Notes: a model not told the origin generated them from the sequence alone. Counted from the stretch's first letter, positions 32,867 to 44,107 are shown. The stretch: DNA of 64,000 bases from Batkoa obscura (GCA_030770535.1 JASVEC010000015.1:558001-622000); one strand, 5' to 3'. Numbers and translations are program-made.

Positions 32867-34496
32867 GTTATTGTCTGTTATAAACTTTTGAAGTGAGCTA
32901 ATAAAGCTATCTAATTAAAAAGATAAATCATTAAATATTAATTCTTTTAATTACAAGAAAATCCAATAACCCGAATATTTATATTTGAAGAACATTATTA
33001 AAGATTTATTATTAGAACAAGCCAATCAAAGATAAGCCTTAAATTCTTTTTTTATTAACCAGTGAACTCAAGTTTTTACAGTTATTGCAATTCTATTACA
33101 ATTTAAATGATTATTTGTTATAAAATTTAACTAAAACTTATTAAATTAAAAAAACAAAAAAAAATAAAAAAATAAAATAAAAAAATAAAATAAAAAAATA
33201 AATAAAATAAAGCTTACATAAAGTACTATGAAATTAATAATTTCATTAAATAAGGCTACATATAAAAAGCATAATGATACTTACTTTTTATGATAATTGC
33301 CAAATATAAGAATAATGTTTTTTGCAATTAAGTAATAGAAATTTTAGTAAATTTAAACAAACTTTAAATGAATTACAAAGCTGGTAAAACAATGCTTCAT
33401 AATTTAAGTATAGTTAAAAGCTGTATAGACTTTTTTAATACTTAGCTATTTATTACATCTTTTAAAATGATTATAATTAGTTTTTTAATTAAAAAAAATT
33501 AGATATTTGATATAGGCTATAAAAGCCAGCTTAAATAAACTGAATAAGTTTCTTCTACATTAATACCTTACATACCTTGGTAATGTAAAAAAAATTATAG
33601 CAAATATATTAAAAATTAATAAATATATGTAACACTGATAAATACAATATGAAAAACTAAGATCAAATTGTTATTTGATTTGGTTTTTAAGAACAACACT
33701 TAATTATCAGTATATATGTTTAGCTCAAATAATAGTTAAAACTCACTTAAAATTCTTATTTGGTTTGGTAGGATTATCTAAATGGACAATCAAGATTATT
33801 AAAAAAAAGTGTTAATAAACCAACTGATTAGTAGGATTTTGATAGTTTTTGAATTGAATATCTTTAACAGATATCATATTCTATTATGTTTAATAAAATC
33901 TCAAATTGTTCTAATAAAGTTTATAAAAATAAAAAGTAAGATATCTGATACTGTCTTTTATAAAAACATAGCTTTAAGAAGAAGAAGAAATTAATTATAG
34001 AAATAACAGTAATAAATTTAGTGTTTAAATTGAGAACGTGTGTTAAACTCTTCTTCATTTTATTATTTTGCGAACTGTGGTTATTTGAAATTGTTTATAA
34101 ACTATAACAAAGTTTAATATGTCTGATGGATAGGTGATAATGAACATTTTGGTATAGATAGTTCTCCCGTTTATTGATAACTAGGATAATTCACTTTTTA
34201 TAATAATAAAAATTCCAAAAGTACTAAAGTGCTCATGTGCTTTAATGACAATAATGAAGTCAATCAGAATAAGAAATAAGGTATGTAAACTTTTGAACTT
34301 AACACTATATTTTATATAGATTATCAATACTGAAAAGTATTGAATAAAGTGAACTAAACTAAATCTAAGATTAAGGTTTAACGAAAAAAAGAAAGTCTAG
34401 AGCAATAATTTTTAATGCAACTATTGCAGAAAAATAGCATCTTTGGAATTATAGAACTTGTGTTTCCCTTTATTAAAAGTCGCTGTGTTCATGAAG
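32867..34496. other. Intergenic DNA with A-rich tracts
   Basis: An A/T simple repeat (AAAAATAAAATA units) lies at about 33150-33210. The 61-codon frame at 33809 shows no family resemblance and is treated as chance. No other feature seen. Confidence 0.4.
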
Positions 34497-34603
34497 ATAT
34501 GGGGATGTTTTTTTTGATTTGATTACTTTTTCCATTTTTTAAGCGCTACTTGAGCGGGAAGATTGTTGCTAAAATTCTTAAATAAAAAAATACATCTCCA
34601 TAT
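34497..34603 (+). mobile_element. TA-target MITE, + orientation
   Basis: Left end ATATGGGGATGTTTTTTTTG, right end AATACATCTCCATAT, core AAGCGCTACTTGAGCGGGAA. It lies about 200 bp upstream of the GT32 pseudogene. Confidence 0.85.
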
Positions 34604-34799
34604 TTCGAATTCTTGATATCGTACTCACTTCAGTTGAGTAATATAACCTATATCAAGTTAATGAGCAAACGAATGTAAAGTTAGGGTAGGAGCAATAAAA
34701 AATGTGTTTTCATAGTATTACTACTAAAGTATCCTTTATTGAAATCTCATAGTAACAAAATCTATATTAAATTTTAAATTACTTTACAATAATTGACAG

Positions 34800-35765
34800 A
34801 TAATTATGATTTACTTAGTTAATAGATTTAGATCACATACTGTAATAGTCATGCCAGCAGTTGTTGTGATATTACTAATTAGCTCAATAATTTCAGAATA
34901 CCGAATGAAGCAAGGATTAAAAGACTAATTGATGGGAAGTGAGGAGTTACATCGGGCTAACCAAATATATAAAAGAGAAGCACAAATTGAAGTAGAAAAA
35001 ATAGAAAAAATAAATACTAAGTCAAAAAAGAAATTGATAGATCGGGGTATAAAAATGCCAAAGTTAATATGTATAACTTCTACAGGTCTAAATGATACTA
35101 AAGCGATATTTCAATCTCTTGGAGGATAAGTAATCTTTTTTATAAAGTAAAGATATACAGTGATGGTGAAATAGATAATATTATTTATACAAACGTGCCT
35201 GAAGATATTTGTAAAGCTTTCAGATCTCTCTCTATGTATGTACTTAAAACTTATTACTTTATATATATTGGGTTATGAGTATATGATGGCACTTGTACTG
35301 ATATTAACACATTGTGTATTATACCAGTTGGCACACAGAATGATAGAATATCAGATGTAAATATGATCATCTCAATTAAGACATATAATATATATCTTAA
35401 CTTGAGATTCCAGAAACATAACGATCATGTGAGAGGAACCCAATCTATCTAATTGACATTTTCATCTATTAAACGACATTCAGTTCTATGGGATATCATT
35501 AATCAAATCAAAGATATTTAACAATGAATCTGAAAAGAGATCAAGGTGGTTATGATTTGTTAGATTGGATAGGTCCTGGTATTCGGCTGAACACTGCCCC
35601 TAACTGCCTTTATAATGGATGTTAAAAAGTTTGATACACAAAGGCTATTTTTTTTATTAAAATATATATTTTATCAACTGTTAGATTTAAAGGAGATAAA
35701 GATTATAATGGTGAAGCCAAAGTTAAACATTTTTGGGCAGCTGGAAAAATAAAATTAATAAACTG
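34800..35765 (+). pseudogene. GT32 glycosyltransferase pseudogene, full-length remnant
   Basis: A decayed copy of the intronless subtype. It keeps a hydrophobic anchor-like stretch (VMPAVVVILLISS near 34851), then PKLICITSTG matching the KKIYMTAKS region, then EDICKAFRSLSMYVLKTYYF matching VYEAFKALPMPVLKADYF. Next come TDINTLC (first Asp of DxD kept), a piece like FIQWTIA-RHPILLDVINRIK at about 35455-35520, DLLDWIGPG near 35555 and KVKHFWAAGK near 35720. Multiple stops and frame changes interrupt it. Only an open stretch at 34929-35129 survives. It is nearest in wording to the intact gene at 37138-38142, about 1.4 kb away on the opposite strand. Confidence 0.75.
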
Positions 35766-37137
35766 AGCTAAATTAAATACTATATTAACCTGGTATTAAA
35801 TATCCCTTTAGTCATTTGTAATTAATTTAATTTTTATAATCAGTTTTTTGTTAATTTGTTTTATAACAACTTGTTTTTTGTGTTAATTTATTTTTGATTT
35901 GTATAAATTTAGTGTTACTTTTTGTTTTAGTTTAGCTCAAGGAATAAGTTCAGTTCTTAAATTTTAAAATTGGGAATGAATTCTAATACTATAACCAGAA
36001 AGCTTCATTAAAGTAGTAGATTTACTCTATATTATTTATAATCCTCTCTATCTTTTACATCTTAAGTTATCTGAAACTTCATTTAAAACATCTTGCATTC
36101 ATACAATTCCCTTAAACATTAACTTTAGTATACAAAGTTTCATGTTAAAGTTGAATTTTTTTGAACAATAATTAAAAGATAAAAAATTCTATTATATAAT
36201 TTATTTAAATTATAAGAAATAAAAAAGAGCAAATCATGATTAAACTACCACCTCTTTTTCAAATTCTAAAGCCTTGTAAAGGTATTATTGGTGTGAGTTA
36301 TTAGGACTGTGAGGCTTCCAATTTGCTTACAGTGAATTTTAATAAATAAATTATAAAGTTATATTATTAAATAAGATAAAAATAACAAGTAAATGATATG
36401 AAATAAAGCCCATCAATCAAATAAGACATTTATGTTTATAGTTCTACGGTAGGTATTATTATATTTGAAGGCTTTGTATGGATAAGTTTAAAAGAGCTAA
36501 AATCAAGAATAAGATTTTCCAATTTCACTTTTTCAAATCATTTTCTAACCTAAAATTTGGAAAAATATCAAATAGACAACTGGACAAAAAAACATTCGCA
36601 TATAATTTATGTAATTAATCTCAAAAGAGCAAAAAAGTAACTATTTTATAGCACTTAGTGTTTAATTTGCAATTTTTACTAAAAATCAAAAATTAGACAG
36701 AGTTTGAATCAAGTCTTTAAACTAACCTGTACATCCTTTATAAAAAAAGACTCTTGATTAAAACCTTCAAACTGGTATTATTATGATCTGAAGGTTAGTT
36801 AAAATAAAATATAATCTTAAAATTATGATGTAACTATTGTAGATTGTAGATAAAAAGGTTGATAACATAACGAACAATTTGAAATAAAGATTCAAGGAGG
36901 AACTCATTAAAAGCTTAAAATGCAACTATGTATAAATATTAAATAAAGTAAATTGAAATATTATTTAATAATTTGTTTAATATTATTATGAGCTTATGAA
37001 ACCATTAGTTCCTTAATTCCAAAAAAAAATATCCAATCGAGTGGTGTAAATGATAAAGATAAAGAAACAATGTATTTAAAAGGGTGATAACAAACAAGTT
37101 TACCTAATAATGAGAGTGGTGCTAATTTTTAATCAGT
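35766..37137. other. Intergenic DNA with a dispersed repeat
   Basis: Apart from the diverged repeat at 36460-36732 (listed separately), no gene or element was recognised. Confidence 0.4.
36460..36732 (+). repeat. Diverged dispersed repeat, copy 1
   Basis: Homologous by eye to 47350-47608. Shared landmarks in the same order are GATAAGTTTAAAAG, AAAATCAAGAATAA, a GCAAAAAA block, CACTTAGTGTTTAATTTGCA followed by ATTTTTACT, and TCAAGTCTTTAAACTAACC. No coding potential or clear terminal repeats. An old non-autonomous element or a segmental duplicate. Confidence 0.5.
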
Positions 37138-38142
37138 TTAAGCCTTATTTAATTTAGCGATCTTATTTTTCCAACTTCCCCAGAAGAGATGTTGTACCTT
37201 AGACTCATAATTGTACTCATCAACAGCTTCAAATCCTCTCTTTGGTAAAATATAAACATCTTTATGTAAAAATGGTTTTTGAATATCAAATCTTTTAACA
37301 TCCGATATGTTGAGGTAAGAATATACTGTATCGGACCAAATACCTGGACCTGTCCAATCTAATACATCACAATCAATTCTCTTTTCTTTTTTAAGCATTG
37401 ATGGAGTAACTTCTTTAATACGGTTAATAACATCCAATAATATTGGGTGCCTTGGTGTTGCAGCAATAGTCCATTGGATAAATTGTATACCTCTGGCAAA
37501 CTCATTGGGGTTTTTACATCTAAAGTTAAGGTCACCATTGTAAAATTCCATACCAACAATCATTTTTACACCTGCTAAGTTATCATTCCATGTATCAATT
37601 GGTCTAACGCATTTGGTATCAGTGTCACTATAAACACCACCATAAAGGTATAAAACAATATATCTAAAATAGTCAGCTTTAAGCACCGGCATTGGGAGAG
37701 CTTTAAAGGCTTCATAAACATCATCAGGCATATTAGTACGAACAATATTATCAATTTCATTATCATCATAAATGTTATACTCATAAAAAGGATTAGCTGT
37801 CATCCAAGACTTTTTGATTTCCTTCTTCACACTATCTTTACTCTTAGCTGTCATATAGATTTTTTTTGGTATGATTGATTCACCAGTTTTTGGTTTAGCT
37901 TCAGCTATAGGGGCCTCTACATCTGATTCGGAGCTAGCTCCAACTTTAGGATATTCTGGGCCTACTTCTGGATTTTCTTCATTTGAAAAATTCTTTACAG
38001 GATTTTGTAGCACACTATTTCCTTGCTCGGGGGCTGGACACCTTACTTGTCCACCAGAAAGAATCAAAGTTACCAATATAACGGTTGCAATAACAATGAC
38101 GATTATTGCTTTTGGGGACCTCAATCCATTTGCGCTTATCAT
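37138..38142 (-). CDS. GT32 (OCH1-like) glycosyltransferase with long stem
   Basis: 334 residues, intronless, the longest GT32 here. A signal anchor covers about 11-29. The extra length is a Pro/Glu/Ser-rich stem (about 33-90) that would hold the catalytic domain away from the Golgi membrane. The domain then begins at IPKKIYMTAKSKDS, with WMTANPFYEYNIYDDNEID, MPVLKADYFRYIVLYLYGGVY, the DTD motif at 173-175, VLDWTGPGIWSDTVYSYL and LFWGSWKNK. Codon choice is less A/T-driven than in its neighbours. The minus-strand frames 37359-37559 and 37575-37784, and the plus-strand frame at 37871, are shadows of it. Subtype as 24320-25219. Confidence 0.85.
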   Translation of the reverse strand: MISANGLRSPKAIIVIVIATVILVTLILSGGQVRCPAPEQGNSVLQNPVKNFSNEENPEVGPEYPKVGASSESDVEAPIAEAKPKTGESIIPKKIYMTAKSKDSVKKEIKKSWMTANPFYEYNIYDDNEIDNIVRTNMPDDVYEAFKALPMPVLKADYFRYIVLYLYGGVYSDTDTKCVRPIDTWNDNLAGVKMIVGMEFYNGDLNFRCKNPNEFARGIQFIQWTIAATPRHPILLDVINRIKEVTPSMLKKEKRIDCDVLDWTGPGIWSDTVYSYLNISDVKRFDIQKPFLHKDVYILPKRGFEAVDEYNYESKVQHLFWGSWKNKIAKLNKA

Positions 38143-39555
38143 TTTATTTTTTAATTAAGTTGAATAGTATAATTTTTATCTAATAAATATAGATAAATAT
38201 GTTTATTTTGAATATGTTTATATAAATTACCTATTACTAATATTTAAATTCCCTTGTTTTAATGAGTATATCCTGTAGCTTTAACTCGAGTATACTTTAA
38301 TCTCAACTAAGAAAGAAAGATAGAACAAACAAAAAATGTATTTATAGTTCGATGGTTCTTACTAGTGAGATCATTGGTCCTACCTTCCTTGACCTAATTA
38401 TTTTCACCTCTTCTATTTTTAGAATTCCAAATTCCAGCAACCAAGAATAATTTTAAGGCATCAAAGCCAATAATTATTAGACAGAAAACTTGTAAATCTT
38501 AGTGTTTTTAATTCTGTATGTTTTCATTTGAAATTTGATCATCCTATATAATTATCAATAATATTATAGCAGATGATAATAAACATATTCAAGTATATTA
38601 TGGTATAGTTTTGTCTAAACAAGTGTATAAACCACTAATATATTTTTAATATGTAAAGTTAGTAATTGTTCTTTAAATGAGTAATACTTATTTCATAAGA
38701 TAAATTTATTGGCTGGGAATGGACCATCCTAATTTAAATTAGTCTGAGTTTATTTAACAAAAACCTCTTATCTTTTATGCAATTTTTTAGGCTTATTAGT
38801 GCCTTGTAATCCAAATAGCTTTAGATAAGCAAAAATATGATCAACTGTAATAGTTGTTATTTTATCAATCAAAAATAGATTTATTTTATTCAATATTATA
38901 TTATTTAAAAGTTCAAGACATTTGTTAACAAAGTTGGGAGTAATAGATTAAGGGGGGCTATAAATAGCTGAAAGAGCAAGTTTTATTTACTTTAGCTAAT
39001 AATTAAAAGCTAAATATAATTTTGTTCTTAAAATAGTTCTTTAATATTTTTTATTTCCTTTATTTCTTAATGAGTAGTAATTTAGTAATCAATTAGCTGT
39101 TTAAAAATAATCCAGTAGCAAATTAATTAATAGATGTTGTATCTGCGCATATTTTATTGCAAATCTTTTTGCGCATTTAATTTTAACTAGGCTTTATTTT
39201 AAAAAAAATCAATATAAACATTTTTAGTGATAAAAGTTTATTATACTAACTTATAACCCAAAATAAAAGGATAAAACGTAATAAGTAAAGCCATATATTA
39301 GAGAATATGTTTTTAATCTAAAGCAACTAAGTAGAGTTAAACTACGAAACGTGGATTTTTAACTAAATTTAAACATAAAATACGACTTTTAAATTTTACA
39401 TGGAAATGTTTTTTATCCATTTTACATCCGATATAAAATTGAACAAATTTTATATAAAAATCTTATACAAAAAACGTCTTGATACTCTTTTTGTCCTTTA
39501 ATGTATTTAAGTCTAAAATACATTGAATTGTTTTATATCATTATTAGCTCTGTTC
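38143..39555. other. Intergenic A+T-rich DNA
   Basis: No gene. A short block near 38812-38845 (TAGCTTTAGATAAGCAAAA) resembles one near 7150-7180, suggesting an older shared repeat. Confidence 0.4.
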
Positions 39556-39559
39556 TTTC

Positions 39560-39611
39560 ACTTTCTACTTCTTTCCACTCAAATGGGACTTAAAAGATAG
39601 AAAAAGTGGTA
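39560..39611 (-). mobile_element. MITE fragment, - orientation
   Basis: Half-copy carrying the reverse core TTTCCACTCAAATGGGACTT and GATAGAAAAAGTG. It directly abuts the next, full-length copy. Confidence 0.6.
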
Positions 39612-39713
39612 TATATGGGGCGTTTTTTTGGTTTTATCACTTTTTCTATCTTTTAAGCACCATTTGAGTGGAAAAATTGTTAGTAAAATTCTTAAAAATA
39701 TATTCCTAATATA
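39612..39713 (+). mobile_element. TA-target MITE, + orientation
   Basis: Left end TATATGGGGCGTTTTTTTGG. The body AAGCACCATTTGAGTGGAAA is intact. The right end is eroded to ATATTCCTAATATA. Confidence 0.75.
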
Positions 39714-39965
39714 TTTTCAATCTAATTTTAAACAATTAAACTCAGTTAACTGTTTATTGTTATCCTGTATTAATTTTTAAATTTAATACCATTAAATATT
39801 GTGATTTTTAAGATTTTTAAGTTAAAGCTAGTTGAGGCAGCAAAGGAATAGAATAAGGAAAAATCCTCAAAAAGAAGGGTTATTGATGAAAACATAGGGA
39901 ATCCTAGTTGCATTCATTAACTCATCTATAATGTTACACATATTACTGAAATGAGGTAGATTTAG

Positions 39966-40290
39966 TTTGAATATTACAGAAGAGAGCTCAGAAGTAAAGA
40001 GCTTAAAATAATATGTAGCTACAGTGGTGATGAGATAGAGTGTCATGGGAATATGGTGGAAGAAAGAGTAATTGTTAACGTTAGAAGTAAAGAGCCTTTT
40101 AAAATCAAGAAGATAGTAATAGACATTAGAGTATTCGAGGGATCAAACCATTTCAGATTATAGATATTAAAGGACATTATAGTAATAAGTTAATAGAGTA
40201 TAGAAATATAGATTTTGGGCTAGAGTTTAGATTCATGAATCAGGGAAATGGCCCTATGTTTAAAAATTTCTATAATATACAAATAGATTA
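39966..40290 (+). pseudogene. Degenerate arrestin-N-like coding fragment
   Basis: A 65-codon open stretch without a start ATG (39966-40163) reads like one edge of an arrestin N-domain: CSYSGDEIECHGNMVEERV followed by VRSKEPFKIKKIVIDIRVFE, the alternating beta-strand pattern with a central P-KIKKI. A second open piece in another frame follows to about 40290. No flanking exons were found. It looks like a dead fragment of a host gene; the arrestin match is only suggestive. Confidence 0.25.
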
Positions 40291-40332
40291 GTTTGATATT
40301 TCTTAAAGTAAACGTTTTATACGATTTTCAAT

Positions 40333-40437
40333 AAATGGGGATGTATTTTTGTATTTAAGAATTTTACTGACAATTTTTCCACTTAAATAGCGCTTAAAAA
40401 ATGGAAAAATAATGAAACTAAAAAAAACAGCCCCAAA
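40333..40437 (-). mobile_element. TA-target MITE, - orientation
   Basis: AATGGGGATGTATTTTTGTA at the left, AAAAAACAGCCCCA at the right, reverse core TTAAATAGCGCTTAAAAA. Confidence 0.8.
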
Positions 40438-40786
40438 TAAAAATTGTTGATTTTATTTAGTTGAATTTATTACCTTGATTATGGAGAAAACTTTCTCCGA
40501 TTACTATTTAAAATACTAAAAGTTTAGGAGCCTATATCATACATAGCAATAAATAAGGGATATATTAGGTTTAGGTTAAATTGTTAAATTATAGTAAAGC
40601 CATAAGCATCATGAAATAAAATATAAAGGAATAAAAGCGTCACATTGTTTATATTGAATCAGGCGTAGATTAAAGTTATGAAAGTTATAGGTTATACCAT
40701 TGTGGGCACATGAGAGCAACTATAATAAAACGATGTCATTTAAATTTAGTAATAAATCAAAATAAATATTGCTATAGGAAAAGTAA

Positions 40787-40794
40787 TATAAATA
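40787..40794 (+). promoter_or_regulatory. TATA box of trypsin gene 1
   Basis: TATAAATA exactly 45 bp upstream of the ATG at 40832. The inverted paralogue has the same octamer at the same distance from its second ATG. Confidence 0.65.
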
Positions 40795-40831
40795 GGTAGC
40801 ACACTTTAGTAAAATATCCATCAAAAACATA

Positions 40832-41584
40832 ATGCTAAACTTCCTTGTCTGGTTTATCTTTATCTCATCCTCTCTTTCTAGCGATTCAAGAATCGTAAAT
40901 GGTACTGAAGTTAGTCCAAAGTTCCGCTATCCATTCATGATATCTTTAGATTATCATGGAAAACATGTTTGTGGTGGTACTTTACTCAATAAAAATACCG
41001 TAGTGACAGCAGCTCACTGTATCAATGCTACTGAATCCGATTGGACTATTTCTTTTCATCGTCACAACATGAATTTAACTAGCTTACAAGAACATGGGAA
41101 AGACTTGAAGATTTTGAAGCGTATCCCACATCCAAAATATTATCTTAGTGAAAGTAGTATAAACTATGATATTGCTATATATAAAATTGAGCCTATAAAG
41201 GGGTTTAATCTTAGATTAAAACTAGATTATAATGATATTTCATCCCAAACTGGTAAAGGTCTTATTGTTTTAGGTTGGGGGAGACTATATGAAAATGGTC
41301 CTTATTCTTATGTTTTAAGACAAGTTGATGTTCCAGTTTATGATATTAACCAATGCAAAATAAGCTATCCCACTTTGGATACTAAATCCCAATTTTGCGC
41401 TGGAAATAAAGATGGTGGTAAAGATTCTTGCCAAGCAGATTCTGGGGGTCCTATTTTAAGCTTTGAAGGTGAACCCACTATAGTAGGTATAGTGTCTTGG
41501 GGTAAGGGTTGTGGTTTGAAAGACTTCCCAGGAATCTATACTAGAATTTCAGCTAGTTTAGATTTTATAAATAAATACCTTTAA
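40832..41584 (+). CDS. Secreted trypsin-like serine protease, canonical S1 pocket
   Basis: 250 residues, chymotrypsin family S1A. A signal peptide covers about 1-16, with a very short propeptide ending Arg20 and the mature end IVNGTEVSP. The triad is complete: His62 in TAAHC, Asp113 in YDIAIY, Ser204 in ADSGGP. The S1 pocket is trypsin-like: Asp198 (chymotrypsin 189), Ser199 (190), Gly224 (216) and Gly234 (226), so cleavage after Arg/Lys is expected. Cysteines fit three disulphides. The residue before Asp-Ser (chymotrypsin 193, an oxyanion-hole glycine in nearly all trypsins) is alanine, Ala202. In a fungus such an enzyme would act outside the cell, for instance on host or substrate proteins. 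It is paired with the inverted copy at 48656-49408. Confidence 0.9.
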   Translation: MLNFLVWFIFISSSLSSDSRIVNGTEVSPKFRYPFMISLDYHGKHVCGGTLLNKNTVVTAAHCINATESDWTISFHRHNMNLTSLQEHGKDLKILKRIPHPKYYLSESSINYDIAIYKIEPIKGFNLRLKLDYNDISSQTGKGLIVLGWGRLYENGPYSYVLRQVDVPVYDINQCKISYPTLDTKSQFCAGNKDGGKDSCQADSGGPILSFEGEPTIVGIVSWGKGCGLKDFPGIYTRISASLDFINKYL

Positions 41585-42535
41585 ATCTAAATACGTTTTT
41601 AGTTAAAATATGCATGAATGTGGATAGTTTTTAGAGTTTAAATACTTTTATATATTGTTCTATTCGAAAAATTAGCTTATATTATATTCTATTGTCAAGA
41701 AGAATACTTATTTCCGTATATTCCAATACAATAACTTTGTATTTTAATAAACTTTACATTATTAAGGCAATATGCATAAATAGTATAGTAAAAATATTTA
41801 GAATTTGTTTGTATTATTAACAGTGTCCTTATTGCGTTTATGGCAAAACAATTTATTATTTAATTTATAATAATTCCAACGATACATCTTAAATATCTAT
41901 GTATAGGTATTTATTCATATACTAATATATTATTAATTACAAATTCATCATTAATAATCATTTAGTTACATATTATATTTTAATGGGCCTTGAACACAAA
42001 TAATTTCTATAGAAGGCAATTTGTTCTATAATTCAATACGGAAGTTCAATGTACATATATAATAATTAGTAGTTACTTGAAGATGGTTTGGGAATGACGA
42101 TACCTTTGATTAAAAGCAGTAAAGCCATAAATTATTCATGATATTATTATATAATGAAACTATCATAAATCAGCGGGTTTATATATTTTTAACTTATTTA
42201 TTTATGCGATTAAAATTATAGCCTTTGTTTTAAATAATTTTATATCAGGTTAGTTTAAATCTAAATATTAAGATCCTTTGTAAAATTTTCAAGTTAAGCT
42301 TAAACAAAACTGAAAAGTTTTATAATTTTAAACAAGTTCTTATAATTATTCATATATAAAGAAATAAGGTTTGAACTATAATAATGCTAAATTTATGGCA
42401 GTATTTTTTTCAAGAATTGTAGAGCCCTATTTTTATAAGTAATTTTATTATAATTTAGTATATTTTTATTTACAAAGAGTGATGACAAAATGAACGTAGA
42501 GATGAAAAAATCAAAACTAGGAATGAGGAGAAAGT
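41585..42535. other. Convergent spacer
   Basis: A+T-rich intergenic DNA between the 3' ends of trypsin gene 1 and the second Myb/SANT-like gene. No element recognised. Confidence 0.4.
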
Positions 42536-43351
42536 CTAAATCAAATTCAAATCTTCATAACATGATAGATGAATAATGGAATGGCTTGACAAACTTAACT
42601 TTTGTTTTTGTTTTTTCTTGAGCCTTTTAACCCTGCCTGCTCTATCGAAGACATAAGAGTTTCCTAATAGGGCCTTTAAATCCCAATAGAATTCAAACCC
42701 GTTACAAAAAGAATCTTGGTTTAATTGATACCCTTTTCTTATTTTCTCTTCGCATTTCTTGTACTTTGCTACCAATACTTTCCACCTATTTTTACATTTT
42801 TCTACGCTTCTTTTATATCCATATGTATTTAGCTCATCTACTATGGTTTTCCATAAACTTTGATTTCGGGTTATGTTTTCGAATTCTTTTTGGTGTTTAA
42901 GTAAAGTTTTTAAAAATTGACTAGTTTCTTCATATGTCCAATTCTCTGCCCTTCCTCTATTATCTTCAATTAACATATTGGTATAGCTATATTCTTGTCG
43001 ATTACTTAACATCACTGAATTCTTTTTTGCTGTTAGTTTATTACTATATTCATAATCGTAGTAACTATTCTCTATAGTAGGTGATTGATAGCTCTGGTAA
43101 TAGTTTGCTGGACTTTGTACTTTACAGTAAGGTGACATTGATGTTAATGGATTAGAATGTGCATCCATCAACAATGTGCTAGCACTGCTTGCGTTTAAAT
43201 AATAAATATCACTTGGAATTACTTCTTGGAAATTACTCATAGGCGAATAGTATGGATCATTAAACTGTGGGGACGGCTGATAGTTTAAACTATAATCCAT
43301 TCTTGTAGTCATAGTTTTATCAGTACCATTCGAATAATAAATATGATTCAT
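42536..43351 (-). CDS. Myb/SANT-like (trihelix-type) DNA-binding protein
   Basis: 271 residues, intronless, paralogue of the gene at 3059-3994. The N-terminal 130 residues are Tyr/Ser/Asn/Met-rich and poorly conserved. The domain at about 132-230 has RGRAENWTYEETSQFLKTLL, a central SLWKTIVDEL and the basic KCKNRWKVLVAKYKKC block. A strong basic cluster at about 240-251 (RVKRLKKKQKQK) is a likely nuclear signal, clearer than in the paralogue. A TATATAAA (43393-43402, minus strand) lies about 45 bp before the ATG, like the trypsin promoters. It sits between two trypsin genes, but nothing shows that it regulates them. Confidence 0.75.
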   Translation of the reverse strand: MNHIYYSNGTDKTMTTRMDYSLNYQPSPQFNDPYYSPMSNFQEVIPSDIYYLNASSASTLLMDAHSNPLTSMSPYCKVQSPANYYQSYQSPTIENSYYDYEYSNKLTAKKNSVMLSNRQEYSYTNMLIEDNRGRAENWTYEETSQFLKTLLKHQKEFENITRNQSLWKTIVDELNTYGYKRSVEKCKNRWKVLVAKYKKCEEKIRKGYQLNQDSFCNGFEFYWDLKALLGNSYVFDRAGRVKRLKKKQKQKLSLSSHSIIHLSCYEDLNLI

Positions 43352-44007
43352 TTTTTTATTGTATTATTTTTAATTTTCAATTATTTTTTTACATTTATAT
43401 ATATTTTTGAGCATACCTACTTTAATGCTTATGAGAAAAAGCCTCTTTAAAGGACTCCCGTCATCTGACAATTACTGCCCATAAAACATTATATTTTTAG
43501 CTGAGAAATTTTATAAGCTAAAAACAAGGCTATGAAGAGTATAAAAAACTAATTTTACTTTTAATGATAACTTATTCTTTTCCTCATATTTTATGTATTT
43601 TTTAACTATGTGATGAAACATTTAGGATATAGTTTCAATATCTTATTGATGTTTGGTAATCTTAAATTTAACTAATGCTCTCTTACATTTATAGAGGCTT
43701 TAAAACAAGCAGTAATAAGCCTATAATAAAATTAAATTATGAGAATAGTAGCGCATTAAATTCCTGAATTAAACAAGCTTTTTAATGTACAAATTTTAAT
43801 ATTAATTAATATCAATTGTCAGACAAATAGTACATAAAATTAAGACAAGCATAATTTATTAATTTGAAACCGCTAAAATTTTCTGGAAAAACATGTCTCA
43901 AGTACACTTTCAATTTTTAATTTTGGCTATTTCCTTTTAAAGATATACTTTTGCTAACATATTTTATTACTTCCGAACTTTGTCTCAATTTAAAATGTTA
44001 TTTAGTA

Positions 44008-44107
44008 AATGGGGATATATTTTAAGAATTTTACTAATAATCTTTCCATTCAAACAGCGCTTAAAAAAATAGAAAGTGATGAAACCAAAAAAAAACATTC
44101 CTAAATA
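44008..44107 (-). mobile_element. TA-target MITE, - orientation
   Basis: AATGGGGATATATTTTAAGA at the left, GTGATGAAACCAAAAAAAAA then CATTCCTAAATAT at the right. The core TCAAACAGCGCTTAAAA is kept. Confidence 0.7.

Noticed and set aside
33809-33994. 61-codon plus-strand frame
   Set aside because: No family resemblance and of a length expected by chance in A+T-rich DNA.
37871-38158. 95-codon plus-strand frame
   Set aside because: Antisense to the Pro/Glu-rich stem of the GT32 gene; no motif and no promoter.
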